Assembly (NCBI RefSeq): GCF_036227205.1 | Contig: NZ_CP109442.1 | Coordinates: 2,976,001-3,040,000 of the forward strand | DNA length: 64,000 nucleotides | Source of the DNA: Amycolatopsis sp. NBC_01480 | GTDB taxonomy: Bacteria > Actinomycetota > Actinomycetes > Mycobacteriales > Pseudonocardiaceae | Direction: 5' to 3' | Part shown: positions 54,166 to 64,000 of the stretch, piece after piece | How the letters are laid out: every line of letters begins with the position of its first letter | Numbering within the stretch: position 1 is the first letter of the stretch | Position numbers and translations under genes: made by a program | The notes under the pieces: generated by a model | The model's database searches: none | What the model was told of the DNA's origin: nothing | What the model saw: only the letters and a program-made list of their open reading frames with translations

Positions 54166-54418
54166 GCGGATCACGCCGGTTCCTGACCGCCGAAAAGCGT
54201 TCCAGGACAACGAAAAACGTCGAAGATCCTTTTTACTGAGCGCCAGATGGCGTTGACCCGACGTATTGGTTATTGCTCCGTTCGAGCGGGAAAATCGTTG
54301 CCTCCACCAGTTTTACGGTAATCCGGCCTACAGTCTTGTTTCCTCGGGGGCGGCTCGCGTCAGCAAAGCCGCGTGGGTACTTGAAAATGCTTGGCTGGAC
54401 TGGAGAAAACCGTTCCCG

Positions 54419-55594
54419 ATGAGCTCTGAATCCCTGAAGTACGATCTTCCGGCGCGCCCTGCCCCCGCCGCCTCCACCAGGGGAACCGAGGACGCCCGGC
54501 TCATCCGCGAGAGTTTCGCGCTGGTGGAGCCGAAAGCCGAGGAACTGGCGCAGTACTTCTACGGCGCCTTGTTCGTGCTCGCGCCGGACGTCCGTGATCT
54601 TTTCCCGATCACCATGGCGACCCAGCGAAGCCGATTGCTGCGCGCGCTTGTTTACGTGGTGCAAATGGTGGACCGGCCGGACGAACTCGTCACGTTCCTC
54701 GGCCAGCTGGGCCGGGACCACCGGAAGTTCGACGTGCTGACCCGCCACTACGACGCCGTGGGGACGGCCTTGGTGAGCGCGTTGAAACGTTTCTTGAAGG
54801 ACGCCTGGACGCCGGAGGTGGAATCGGCCTGGACCTCGGCGTACGGGCTCATCTCCGAGACCATGCGCAAGGCCGCTTCGGCCGAAACCGGGCCGGCCTG
54901 GTGGCAGGCGACCGTGCTGGAGCACCGGAAGCTCTCGCGGGACATCGCGCTGGTGCGGGTGCAGACCGAGCACCTGCTGCCGTACCGCCCCGGCGGTTAC
55001 GTGAGCGTGGAAGTCCCGCAGCGGCCGCGGTTGTGGCGGTACCTCTCGCCGGCGACGGCGCCGCGCGACGACGGGCTGCTGACGTTCCACGTCCGCTCGG
55101 TCCCGGGCGGCTGGGTCTCGCGCGCCATCGTGAATCACGCCCGGGCCGGGGACGTCTGGCGGCTGGGGCCGCCGCTGGGCGCGCTCTCGGTGATGCCGGT
55201 GACGGACCAGCGGCCACTGCTGATGATCGCGGGCGGCACCGGCGTCACCCCGCTGCTGTCCATCCTGGACGACCTCTCGCGCTGGAAGCGAAACCCGCCC
55301 GTGCACCTGTTCTTCGGCGGGCGCAACCCCGGGGACCTCTACGCGCTGGACGAGCTGCGACGGCTGGCCGTCACCTCGCCGTGGCTGACGGTGACCCCGG
55401 TGACCGAGGAGGGCGCGGTCTCCGGCGGCGACCGGGGCACCCTGGCCGCCGCCGTGACGCAGCGTGGCAAGTGGAAAAAACACGACGTGCTGGTGTCGGG
55501 CTCACCGCCGATGATCCGCGCGACCATCGCGAAACTGCTGGCGGCCGGTGTCGACCTGGAACGCATTTCGTACGACCCGTTCACCATCGACTGA
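54419..55594 (+). CDS. Globin-ferredoxin reductase fusion (flavohemoglobin-like), copy 2
   Basis: A 391-aa tandem paralogue of the preceding gene with the same layout: globin with GRDHRKFDVLTRHYDAVG, FNR module with RLWRYLSPATAP, IAGGTGVTPLLSI and the same YDPFTID end. ATG 54419 is chosen for matching length. The 253-bp spacer upstream (54166-54418) is noticeably more A/T-rich than the surroundings and shows no gene, so it should carry its own promoter. The two copies may differ in induction or ligand. Confidence 0.9.
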   Translation: MSSESLKYDLPARPAPAASTRGTEDARLIRESFALVEPKAEELAQYFYGALFVLAPDVRDLFPITMATQRSRLLRALVYVVQMVDRPDELVTFLGQLGRDHRKFDVLTRHYDAVGTALVSALKRFLKDAWTPEVESAWTSAYGLISETMRKAASAETGPAWWQATVLEHRKLSRDIALVRVQTEHLLPYRPGGYVSVEVPQRPRLWRYLSPATAPRDDGLLTFHVRSVPGGWVSRAIVNHARAGDVWRLGPPLGALSVMPVTDQRPLLMIAGGTGVTPLLSILDDLSRWKRNPPVHLFFGGRNPGDLYALDELRRLAVTSPWLTVTPVTEEGAVSGGDRGTLAAAVTQRGKWKKHDVLVSGSPPMIRATIAKLLAAGVDLERISYDPFTID

Positions 55595-55619
55595 TGGTTG
55601 GAGGGGTCTGGGAAAGGGG

Positions 55620-55665
55620 CTCGTGAGTGTTTAGGACGGTTCTAACCGTCCTAAACACTCACGAG
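55620..55665. terminator. 46-bp palindromic element, copy 5
   Basis: Perfect 22-bp arms with the family ends and core; the variable segment is GTGTTTAGG opposite CCTAAACAC, followed by ctttt. It lies 25 bp after the second globin gene and 46 bp before the next plus-strand gene, so it is the one copy at a tandem junction. Confidence 0.8.
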
Positions 55666-55711
55666 CTTTTCCGTGCCCAACGTCGCGTGGCGCGGCAGTA
55701 GGCTGAGGGCC

Positions 55712-56404
55712 ATGGAGATCCGGATCCCCGCCGCGGACGGCGGCATCAAGGGCTACCTGGCCACCCCCGAGGGCCCCGGGCCCTGGCCCGGCCTGGTGAT
55801 CATCCACGACGCGATCGGCCTGTCGCAGGACGCCCGGAACATCACCGACCGGTTCGCCGCCGAGGGCTACCTCGCGCTGAGCCCCGACCTGTACTCGCGC
55901 GGCGGCTTCTTCCGTTGCGTGAAGCGTGTGTTCAGCGAGCTGTTCGCCCGCTCGGGCCGCGCGTACGACGACATCGAAGCGGCCCGTTCGCTCGTGGCCG
56001 CGCGCCCGGACGCCACCGGCAAGGTCGGCGTCGTCGGCTACTGCATGGGCGGCGGCTTCGCACTGGTCGCCGCGGCCCGCGAGTTCGACGCCTCCGCCCC
56101 CTACTACGGCCAGCTGCCCCGCGACCTGTCCGCTTTGGACGGTGCCTGCCCGGTGGTCGCCAGCTTCGGCCGGCGCGACCCGACCCTGCGCGGGGCGGCG
56201 ACGAAGCTCGAGACGGAACTGGAGTCGCGCGGCATCCCGCACGACGTCAAGGAGTACCCCGACGCCGGCCACAGCTTCGCGAACAAGATGGGCCCGGCCC
56301 CGCTGCAGACCCTGGCGCGCATCGCGAACTTCGGCTACCACGAGCCTTCGGACTCCGACGCCTGGAAACGGGTGACCGCATTCTTCGCCGAGCACCTGAA
56401 ATAG
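55712..56404 (+). CDS. Dienelactone hydrolase family protein
   Basis: A 230-aa alpha/beta hydrolase with the dienelactone-hydrolase type Cys nucleophile in VVGYCMGGGFA near residue 112, the acid in SFGRRDP near 155 and His in YPDAGHSFANK near 190, giving a Cys-Asp-His triad. Substrates of this family include dienelactones and related esters; the real one here is unknown. ATG 55712 is used; an upstream extension has no ribosome site. Confidence 0.92.
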   Translation: MEIRIPAADGGIKGYLATPEGPGPWPGLVIIHDAIGLSQDARNITDRFAAEGYLALSPDLYSRGGFFRCVKRVFSELFARSGRAYDDIEAARSLVAARPDATGKVGVVGYCMGGGFALVAAAREFDASAPYYGQLPRDLSALDGACPVVASFGRRDPTLRGAATKLETELESRGIPHDVKEYPDAGHSFANKMGPAPLQTLARIANFGYHEPSDSDAWKRVTAFFAEHLK

Positions 56405-56417
56405 GACGCAAACGCGA

Positions 56418-56458
56418 GAACGGGCTCTTCCGCCAAAGGGTGGCGAAAGGGCCCGTTT
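56418..56458. terminator. Bidirectional terminator between dienelactone hydrolase gene and dnaK operon
   Basis: aacgggctcttccgcca pairs with tggcgaaagggcccgtt with few mismatches and short A/T tails. It ends both the plus-strand hydrolase gene and, from the other side, the dnaK-grpE-dnaJ-hspR operon. Confidence 0.8.
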
Positions 56459-56473
56459 CGGTTCAGGAGAAAC

Positions 56474-56913
56474 TCAGCGGTGCTTGGGTTTCCACACCAC
56501 CAGCGCGGTCTGCTGCCGCGCCGGCACCAGGTCCTTGCGGTACGAGGCGTGGACCGCGGCGGTCGCCTGCTCGGCGGCCGCGTACGCCGCCGCGATCTCC
56601 TCGGTCAGCTCGTGCACGCGGGCGCGCAGGGCGTCGACCTGGTTCTCCAGCTCGATGATGCGCTTGACGCCGGCCAGGTTGACCCCGGCCTCCTGCGAGA
56701 GGCGTTGCACCTCGCGCAGCAGGGCGATGTCACGCATCGAGTAGCGCCGGCCGCCGCCGGAGGTGCGGCCCGGCGAGACCAGGCCCTGGCGGTCGTAGGA
56801 GCGCAGCGTCTGGGCGTGCAGCCCGGAAAGCTGCGCCGCCACCGAAATCACGAACACCGGCGTGTCCTCGTCCGCGCCGTGTGGGAGTCCCGGTAGTCCG
56901 CCGAACATCACCC

Positions 56914-56917
<4 letters not shown>
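56474..56917 (-). CDS. hspR: Heat shock repressor HspR (MerR family)
   Basis: A 147-aa MerR-family repressor. The helix-turn-helix and wing are VFVISVAAQLSGLHAQTLRSYDRQGLVSP then GRRYSMRDIALLREVQRLS (residues about 20-70, named by their ends). A coiled-coil dimer helix follows (IIELENQVDALRARVHELTEEIAAAYAAAE). HspR binds HAIR operators together with DnaK and represses until stress. GTG 56917 overlaps the dnaJ stop (GTGA), so it is the last gene of the operon it regulates. Confidence 0.95.
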
Positions 56918-58101
<1,184 letters not shown>

Positions 58102-58134
58102 CGGGTGCCTCCTCCTTCCACTGTGGAACGACTG

Positions 58135-58844
58135 TTACTGCTGGTTCGGCTCATCGATCGACCCGTCGAGCGGCAGCTCGCCACCGACCGGCGGGTCGAC
58201 CGGGGCCGGCGCGGCCGGCTCGTGGTCGGTGACCCCGACCAGCGCCGCCCGCAGCACCCGGTCCCCGAAGCGGTAGCCGCGGCGCATGACCACGGTGACC
58301 GTCGGGCCCGTCACGTCCGGCGAGGTGTTGTGCTGGACGGCCTCGTGCACGCTCGGGTCGAAGGGCTCGCCCTCGGCGCCGAACGACTCCAGGCCGGCCC
58401 GCTGCAGACCGGTGACCAGCTTGTCGCCGACCGCCTTGAACGCACCGGTCAGGTCGCCGTGCTGCTCCGCGCGCTCGAGGTCGTCGAGCAGCGGCAGCAG
58501 GTCGTCGACCACCGACGCCTTGGCGCGCAGCACCACGGCCTCGCGGTCGCGGTCCACCCGCTTGCGGTAGTTCGCGTACTCCGCCTGCAAACGCTGCAGG
58601 TCGGCAGTGCGCTCGGCCAGCTGCTTCTCGACGTCCGACGCCACCGAGACGGCGTCGTCGACCACCGAGTCGCCGAGCGAGGGGCCCGCGTGCTTGCCCG
58701 CGGGCTCCTCCTCGGCCGGCACTGGCGCTTCACTGTCCGGGGCAGGTGGGCGGACCTCACCGGTCTGCGGGTCGACCCGCCGCCGGTCACGCACGACCAC
58801 CGGTTCGTCCGGGCCCCGGCCCTCGGTGTCCTCGTGTCGTGGGG

Positions 58845-58848
<4 letters not shown>
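58135..58848 (-). CDS. grpE: Nucleotide exchange factor GrpE
   Basis: A 237-aa GrpE that releases ADP from DnaK. The N-terminus (about 75 residues) is charged and disordered, the long helix is [21 protein letters not shown] (about 90-110, shown by its ends), and the beta domain has [23 protein letters not shown] near 188-210. ATG 58848 overlaps the dnaK stop (58845). The C-terminal tail after the beta domain is longer than usual. Confidence 0.94.
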
Positions 58849-60710
<1,862 letters not shown>

Positions 60711-60832
60711 GGTGCTTCCTCCTGTGTTGGCAGCTCTGCTGCTGGTATGTTCGTGACCTGCACGGATCGGCTCCGCCTTGAGCGGGGCCCTGGCAAGTTC
60801 TAGCTGGGCTTCGCGCGCCTCGTCAAGCCAGA

Positions 60833-60853
60833 CTTGAGTCGGCTGCGCTCAAC
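60833..60853. promoter_or_regulatory. HAIR operator (HspR site) of the dnaK operon
   Basis: CTTGAGT-N7-GCTCAAC is identical in its fixed bases to the clpB site and lies 123 bp upstream of dnaK. HspR, encoded at the far end of the operon, is the expected repressor. Confidence 0.93.
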
Positions 60854-60898
60854 CTTCGTATCAGGGTAACGAGCAAGTGCGGGCGCTTGTTCCCGGGT

Positions 60899-62311
60899 TC
60901 AGCTGCAGACCTTCCCCGGAGCGGGTGTGATCCCGCTCACCAGGTATTTCACCTCTTCGGAACGGGCGCAGGGCGAGTTGCCGAGCCCGGTGTGGCCGTC
61001 GTCGGTCCGGGTGAGCAGGACCGAGCCGTCGATGCTCGCGGCCAGCCCGCGGGCCCAAGCCAGCGGCGTCGCCGGGTCGTGCGTGCCGCCGACCACCAGG
61101 ATCGGCGGGGCGCCGTGCACCGGGTGCGGCTGCGGCGGGTTCTTCGCCGGGACCGGCCAGCCCGCGCAGCCGCTGGTGAAGTCCCAGAACTCGGAGTACC
61201 GCCAGCTGTGCGGAGCGACCGCGCGGACCAGACCGGCCGTCACGCGCAGGTCGGCGGGCCCGGTGAACGGCGACGGGAAGTCCTGGCAGCCGATCGCCCG
61301 GTACGCGCCGTAGATCGGCGAGAAGAAGACGGCGGCCTGCGTCAGCGCCGTCGCGTCCGGCCGGTCCCCGCCGGCGGCGGCGAGCGCACGGCCCAGATCC
61401 GGCCACTGGCTCCGCGTAGCGAGGAACCCGTAGACGCCCGAGGACAGCTCGTCCCCGGTCGCTGTCCGGCCCAGCGCGCTGGAGTAGGCGCCGCGGGCCA
61501 CGAGGTCGTCGTAATACCGCAGCACGTCGACGCCGTGCAGCGCGCAGTCCGGCGAGCCCTGGCACCACGAAGCGAAGCGCACCAACGAATCCTCCGTCGC
61601 GGCCGCCTCCTCGACGATCGCCTGGCGCAACGGCCGGGCGTGGTCGACGGCGCCGTCGAGCACCATCGCCCGCACGCGGTCCGGGTGCTTCGAGGCGTAG
61701 ACGGCGCCGAGTTCGGTGCCGTATGAGACGCCGAGCCAGGAGATCTTCGGCTCGCCCAGCGCGACCCGGATCGACTCGATGTCCTCGGCCGCGCTCTGCG
61801 TGTCCACCTGCCCGAGCATCGGCCCGGTCTTCGCGATGCAGTCCTCGCCGGCCGCGCGGTTGTGCGCGAGCAGCGCGTCGTACTCCGCTTTCGTCGCCGG
61901 ATACCGGCTCACGGCCGGGTCGTACAGCTTCGCCGGGTCGCAGGTGATCTTGGGCGTGCTGAACCAGACGCCGCGCGGATCGAAGCCGACGATGTCGAAG
62001 CGCTGCCGCAGCTGCGCGAACGCGGGACCGGCGAAGCCGCCGAACTGCACGTCACCGACCCCGGAGCCGCCCGGTCCGCCCGGGTTGATCAGCAACGAGC
62101 CGATGCGGTGCGCCGGGTCGGTCGCGGGCAGCTCCGCCACCGCGAGCCGCGCGGTGCCGGCCTCGGGCCGAGCGCGGTCGAGGGGGACCTCAACCTGCGC
62201 GCACCGGGCTGTCGGCTCCGCCTGCGTCGCGCACGGCCTCCACTGAAGCGCCGGAGTAGCGGGAACTGTCAGCAGTGGCAAGACAAGTAGAGCCGCAGCA
62301 ACGAGCTTCAC
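60899..62311 (-). CDS. Secreted alpha/beta hydrolase, tripeptidyl-aminopeptidase-like
   Basis: A 470-aa secreted hydrolase. A signal peptide (LVAAALLVLPLLTVPATPA) precedes the alpha/beta fold: oxyanion motif NPGGPGGSG near residue 75, nucleophile Ser in WLGVSYGTELG near 193, acid in GGTHDPATPL near 415 and His in DDGHTGLG near 443, with the TAP C-terminal extension. Actinobacterial TAP-like enzymes cleave N-terminal tripeptides or ester substrates outside the cell. Several Cys pairs suggest disulfides. ATG 62311 overlaps the next upstream stop (ATGA). Confidence 0.9.
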   Translation of the reverse strand: MKLVAAALLVLPLLTVPATPALQWRPCATQAEPTARCAQVEVPLDRARPEAGTARLAVAELPATDPAHRIGSLLINPGGPGGSGVGDVQFGGFAGPAFAQLRQRFDIVGFDPRGVWFSTPKITCDPAKLYDPAVSRYPATKAEYDALLAHNRAAGEDCIAKTGPMLGQVDTQSAAEDIESIRVALGEPKISWLGVSYGTELGAVYASKHPDRVRAMVLDGAVDHARPLRQAIVEEAAATEDSLVRFASWCQGSPDCALHGVDVLRYYDDLVARGAYSSALGRTATGDELSSGVYGFLATRSQWPDLGRALAAAGGDRPDATALTQAAVFFSPIYGAYRAIGCQDFPSPFTGPADLRVTAGLVRAVAPHSWRYSEFWDFTSGCAGWPVPAKNPPQPHPVHGAPPILVVGGTHDPATPLAWARGLAASIDGSVLLTRTDDGHTGLGNSPCARSEEVKYLVSGITPAPGKVCS

Positions 62312-62979
62312 GCCGTACGCACCGTGATGCTGCCGGTGTCGACGCGCAGGTCGAGCCGGTTCGGTGACGCCGGGTCCTGTGCCACGCCCAGGTTCGTCCG
62401 GCCGGTGCCGACGTGCGCGTCCACGCGGTAGGCGGCCGCCGGGACGGAGACGGTCAGGTCGCCGGTGTTCACCGTGGCCTGCACGGCGCCGGGCTGCTCC
62501 AGCCCGATCTCCGCGGTGCCGGTGCCGCCGTCGAGCTTGACCGGGCCGGTCACGCGGGTGAGCGTGGTGCTCCCGGTGCCGCGCCGCAGGTCGACGTCGG
62601 AGGGACGGTCGAGCGTGACCGTCCCGGTGTCGAGCGAGCCGCTCACCGGCAGGGCGCGCGGGACGACGACGTCGTAGCGGACCTCGCAGTCCTGGCCGCA
62701 GCCGGAAAGCACGAGGGTGGTGCCCTCGACCCGGTGCGTCCGGCCCGGGCGGTTGCCGCGGTACTCGACGTCGCGGCGCACCGAAACCGGCGCGCCGTCC
62801 TCCACGCGCAGCTGTACCCCGCCCGCCGGGACGTCGACCCGGACGGCGGTGATCGGCGTGGTCACCGGCCGGCCGTCGGAGAAGGCGGCCGGGCGGCCGA
62901 TCCCCGAGCAGCCGGCCACGGCGACCGCCGAGCCCAGCAGGACGGCGCCGATCAGCAGCCGCTTTGTGTTGTGCCCCAT
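62308..62979 (-). CDS. Lipoprotein of the DUF4097 beta-strand repeat type
   Basis: A 223-aa lipoprotein with lipobox AVAGC (Cys at about residue 24). The mature part is a run of short beta strands rich in TG and DTG turns (SGSLDTGTVTLDRPSDVDLRRGTGSTTL, VNTGDLTVSVP), as in the DUF4097/'putative adhesin' beta-helix families. The motif CGQDCEVRYDVVVP matches the neighbouring protein's CGRNCSADFEVVVP, so they are paralogues. Role unknown; it may be an envelope sensor or adhesin. It is coupled to the hydrolase gene. Confidence 0.78.
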   Translation of the reverse strand: MGHNTKRLLIGAVLLGSAVAVAGCSGIGRPAAFSDGRPVTTPITAVRVDVPAGGVQLRVEDGAPVSVRRDVEYRGNRPGRTHRVEGTTLVLSGCGQDCEVRYDVVVPRALPVSGSLDTGTVTLDRPSDVDLRRGTGSTTLTRVTGPVKLDGGTGTAEIGLEQPGAVQATVNTGDLTVSVPAAAYRVDAHVGTGRTNLGVAQDPASPNRLDLRVDTGSITVRTA

Positions 62980-63005
62980 GACTTCGCGGTTCCCCCGTGG
63001 ATGTT

Positions 63006-63773
63006 TCAGGCGGCCTTGACCGAGACGGAGCCGCTGCTGGTGTTCAGGTCGAGCGTCTTCACTTCGGACGTGCCCTGCGGGATGTCGATCGACCGGCTGC
63101 CGCTGTCGCTGCCGCCGATCACCCGGTACGAGCCGTCGGGCACGCGCAGCTTGACGCTGCCGGAGTCCGCCTTCACCTTGACGTCGCTGGGCTGGGCGAG
63201 CGTGAGGTCCACACTGCCGCTGTCCGAGGAGACGTCGACCGGCCCGCGCAGACCGTCGCCGGAGACGTGGCCGGAGTCGCTGTGCGCCTGGACCCCGCCG
63301 ACGTCACGCAGGTCGATGGACCCGCTGTCGAGGGTGAGCTTCACCAGCCCGGCGACGTTCTCCACCTTCGCGTCGCCGGAGCCGGCGGACACGTCGACGC
63401 TGCCCACCCCCGAGATGTCCACCCCGCCCGAGCTGGTGGAGCCGGTGACCGGCACGCCGGCCGGGACGACCACCTCGAAGTCGGCGCTGCAGTTGCGGCC
63501 GCAGCTTTCGAGCACCAGCTGGTCGCCCTCCACGCGGAAGGCGTCGTCCGGCGCCGAGCGGAAGTTGTAGTGCAGCTTCTGGTGCACGGTCACGGCCCCG
63601 GTGCCGACGCGGATCTTGACGTCCCCCGAATCAGCGGACAGCTTCACGCTGTGGATCGGCTGCGCCAGCTTCGTGTCACGCTCCACCGAAGAGCCCAGCC
63701 CCCAGCCGAGCGCGATGGCCACGCCGGCCCCGATCAGAACTATCCCACCTAGTGCCAGCAGCGGGCGCGCCAT
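63006..63773 (-). CDS. DUF4097-type beta-strand repeat membrane protein
   Basis: A 255-aa protein with one N-terminal membrane helix (LLALGGIVLIGAGVAIALGW) and no lipobox, followed by about 12 repeats of the SDSG type (KLSADSGDVKIRVG, LTLDSGSIDLRDVGG, DVSSDSGSVDLTL, KADSGSVKLRV, LNTSSGSVSVKA). This is the stacked-strand pattern of DUF4097 adhesin-like beta-helices. It is encoded 26 bp upstream of its lipoprotein paralogue. ATG 63773 is used, since a longer reading runs into the promoter. Function unknown. Confidence 0.82.
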   Translation of the reverse strand: MARPLLALGGIVLIGAGVAIALGWGLGSSVERDTKLAQPIHSVKLSADSGDVKIRVGTGAVTVHQKLHYNFRSAPDDAFRVEGDQLVLESCGRNCSADFEVVVPAGVPVTGSTSSGGVDISGVGSVDVSAGSGDAKVENVAGLVKLTLDSGSIDLRDVGGVQAHSDSGHVSGDGLRGPVDVSSDSGSVDLTLAQPSDVKVKADSGSVKLRVPDGSYRVIGGSDSGSRSIDIPQGTSEVKTLDLNTSSGSVSVKAA

Positions 63774-63931
63774 TTCGATCCGTCCCCTCAGTAACGATCC
63801 GTCCGGAATGACCTTAGGAGCAGGCCAGGGGGCTCGACATCCGGTAAACCCCCCGATACATCCCTGAGGAGACATCCGGGGTCGGGGGTCATAGCCTGGC
63901 GTCGTCCGGACATCCGTGTTCAGGAGGATTC

Positions 63932-64000
63932 ATGCCTCAGTCACCCAATCCCTACGACTCCCTGCCCTCGGTGCCCTCGTTCACGTTGAGCAGCACCGAC
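63932..64000 (+). CDS. YbhB/YbcL family (PEBP-like) protein, cut by window edge
   Basis: Only 23 residues are visible, starting at ATG 63932 after caggagga: MPQSPNPYDSLPSVPSFTLS and a few more. This matches the characteristic start of actinobacterial YbhB/YbcL Raf-kinase-inhibitor-like proteins (NPYxxLPxVPSFTLxSxD). The rest lies outside. The 158-bp divergent spacer to the DUF4097 gene carries three catccg words but no clear operator. Confidence 0.65.
   Translation, partial: MPQSPNPYDSLPSVPSFTLSSTD

Overview
The window is high-GC actinobacterial DNA. Many starts are GTG, genes are tightly packed with 4-base ATGA/GTGA overlaps, and there are several F420/flavin split-barrel and luciferase-like enzymes. 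It also carries a DasR-type operator on nagA, an HspR/HAIR-controlled dnaK-grpE-dnaJ-hspR operon and a sugar ABC operon with a LacI regulator. The best guess is a Pseudonocardiaceae chromosome, Amycolatopsis-like; this is inferred from gene content and style, since no rRNA or other taxonomic marker is present. No tRNA, rRNA, insertion sequence, prophage or CRISPR array was seen.

Layout. 0-5.9 kb: a frameshifted membrane protein, class II fructose-bisphosphate aldolase, an F420-type luciferase-like enzyme, an aldo/keto reductase, an SDR and a split-barrel protein. 5.9-9.3 kb: a translationally coupled oxidative operon (Baeyer-Villiger-type monooxygenase, COG3687-type metal-dependent hydrolase, PDR-type iron-sulfur reductase) behind a perfect 17-bp inverted repeat. 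9.3-15.5 kb: YciI, a SigE-family sigma factor, nagA with a DasR-like site, a Gly/Ser/Thr-rich repeat protein with a C-terminal membrane anchor, DedA and a GlcD-like oxidase. 15.5-18.7 kb: a GC-rich repeat tract, then a divergent MFS/TetR pair with two identical 14-bp palindromes between them. 19.1-23.3 kb: MarR, an MFS exporter fused to three beta-sandwich domains, and a YceI protein carrying a fourth such domain; a related MarR-MFS-beta-sandwich pair lies at 50.0-52.6 kb. 25.4-32.5 kb: a six-gene frcBCA-like sugar operon with two kinases and an SDR, facing a LacI repressor and a second LacI-like protein with no DNA-binding domain. 34.9-37.7 kb: an ECF sigma factor, a zinc anti-sigma/Asp23-like fusion, three further Asp23-type proteins and a divergent CsbD gene, which together look like an envelope-stress locus. 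37.7-45.9 kb: pyrE, an ABC/FtsX exporter, SDRs, a secreted protein of unknown function and a MarR/SDR pair (the SDR is frameshifted). 45.9-48.6 kb: clpB with a HAIR operator. 53-55.6 kb: two tandem 391-aa globin-reductase fusions. 56.4-60.9 kb: the dnaK operon with its HAIR operator. 60.9-63.8 kb: a secreted alpha/beta hydrolase and two DUF4097-like surface proteins. The right edge cuts a YbhB/YbcL-like gene.

Three things tie the window together. (1) HspR, encoded at 56.5-56.9 kb, should control both HAIR-bearing transcripts, dnaK-hspR and clpB. (2) Most convergent gene ends carry long perfect hairpins without a U tract; five belong to one palindromic family (46 bp in four copies, with shared ends and core and an arm that varies but stays paired). 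(3) The exporter/YceI locus and its paralogue share a beta-sandwich module on predicted cytoplasmic tails, an arrangement I cannot match to a described system.
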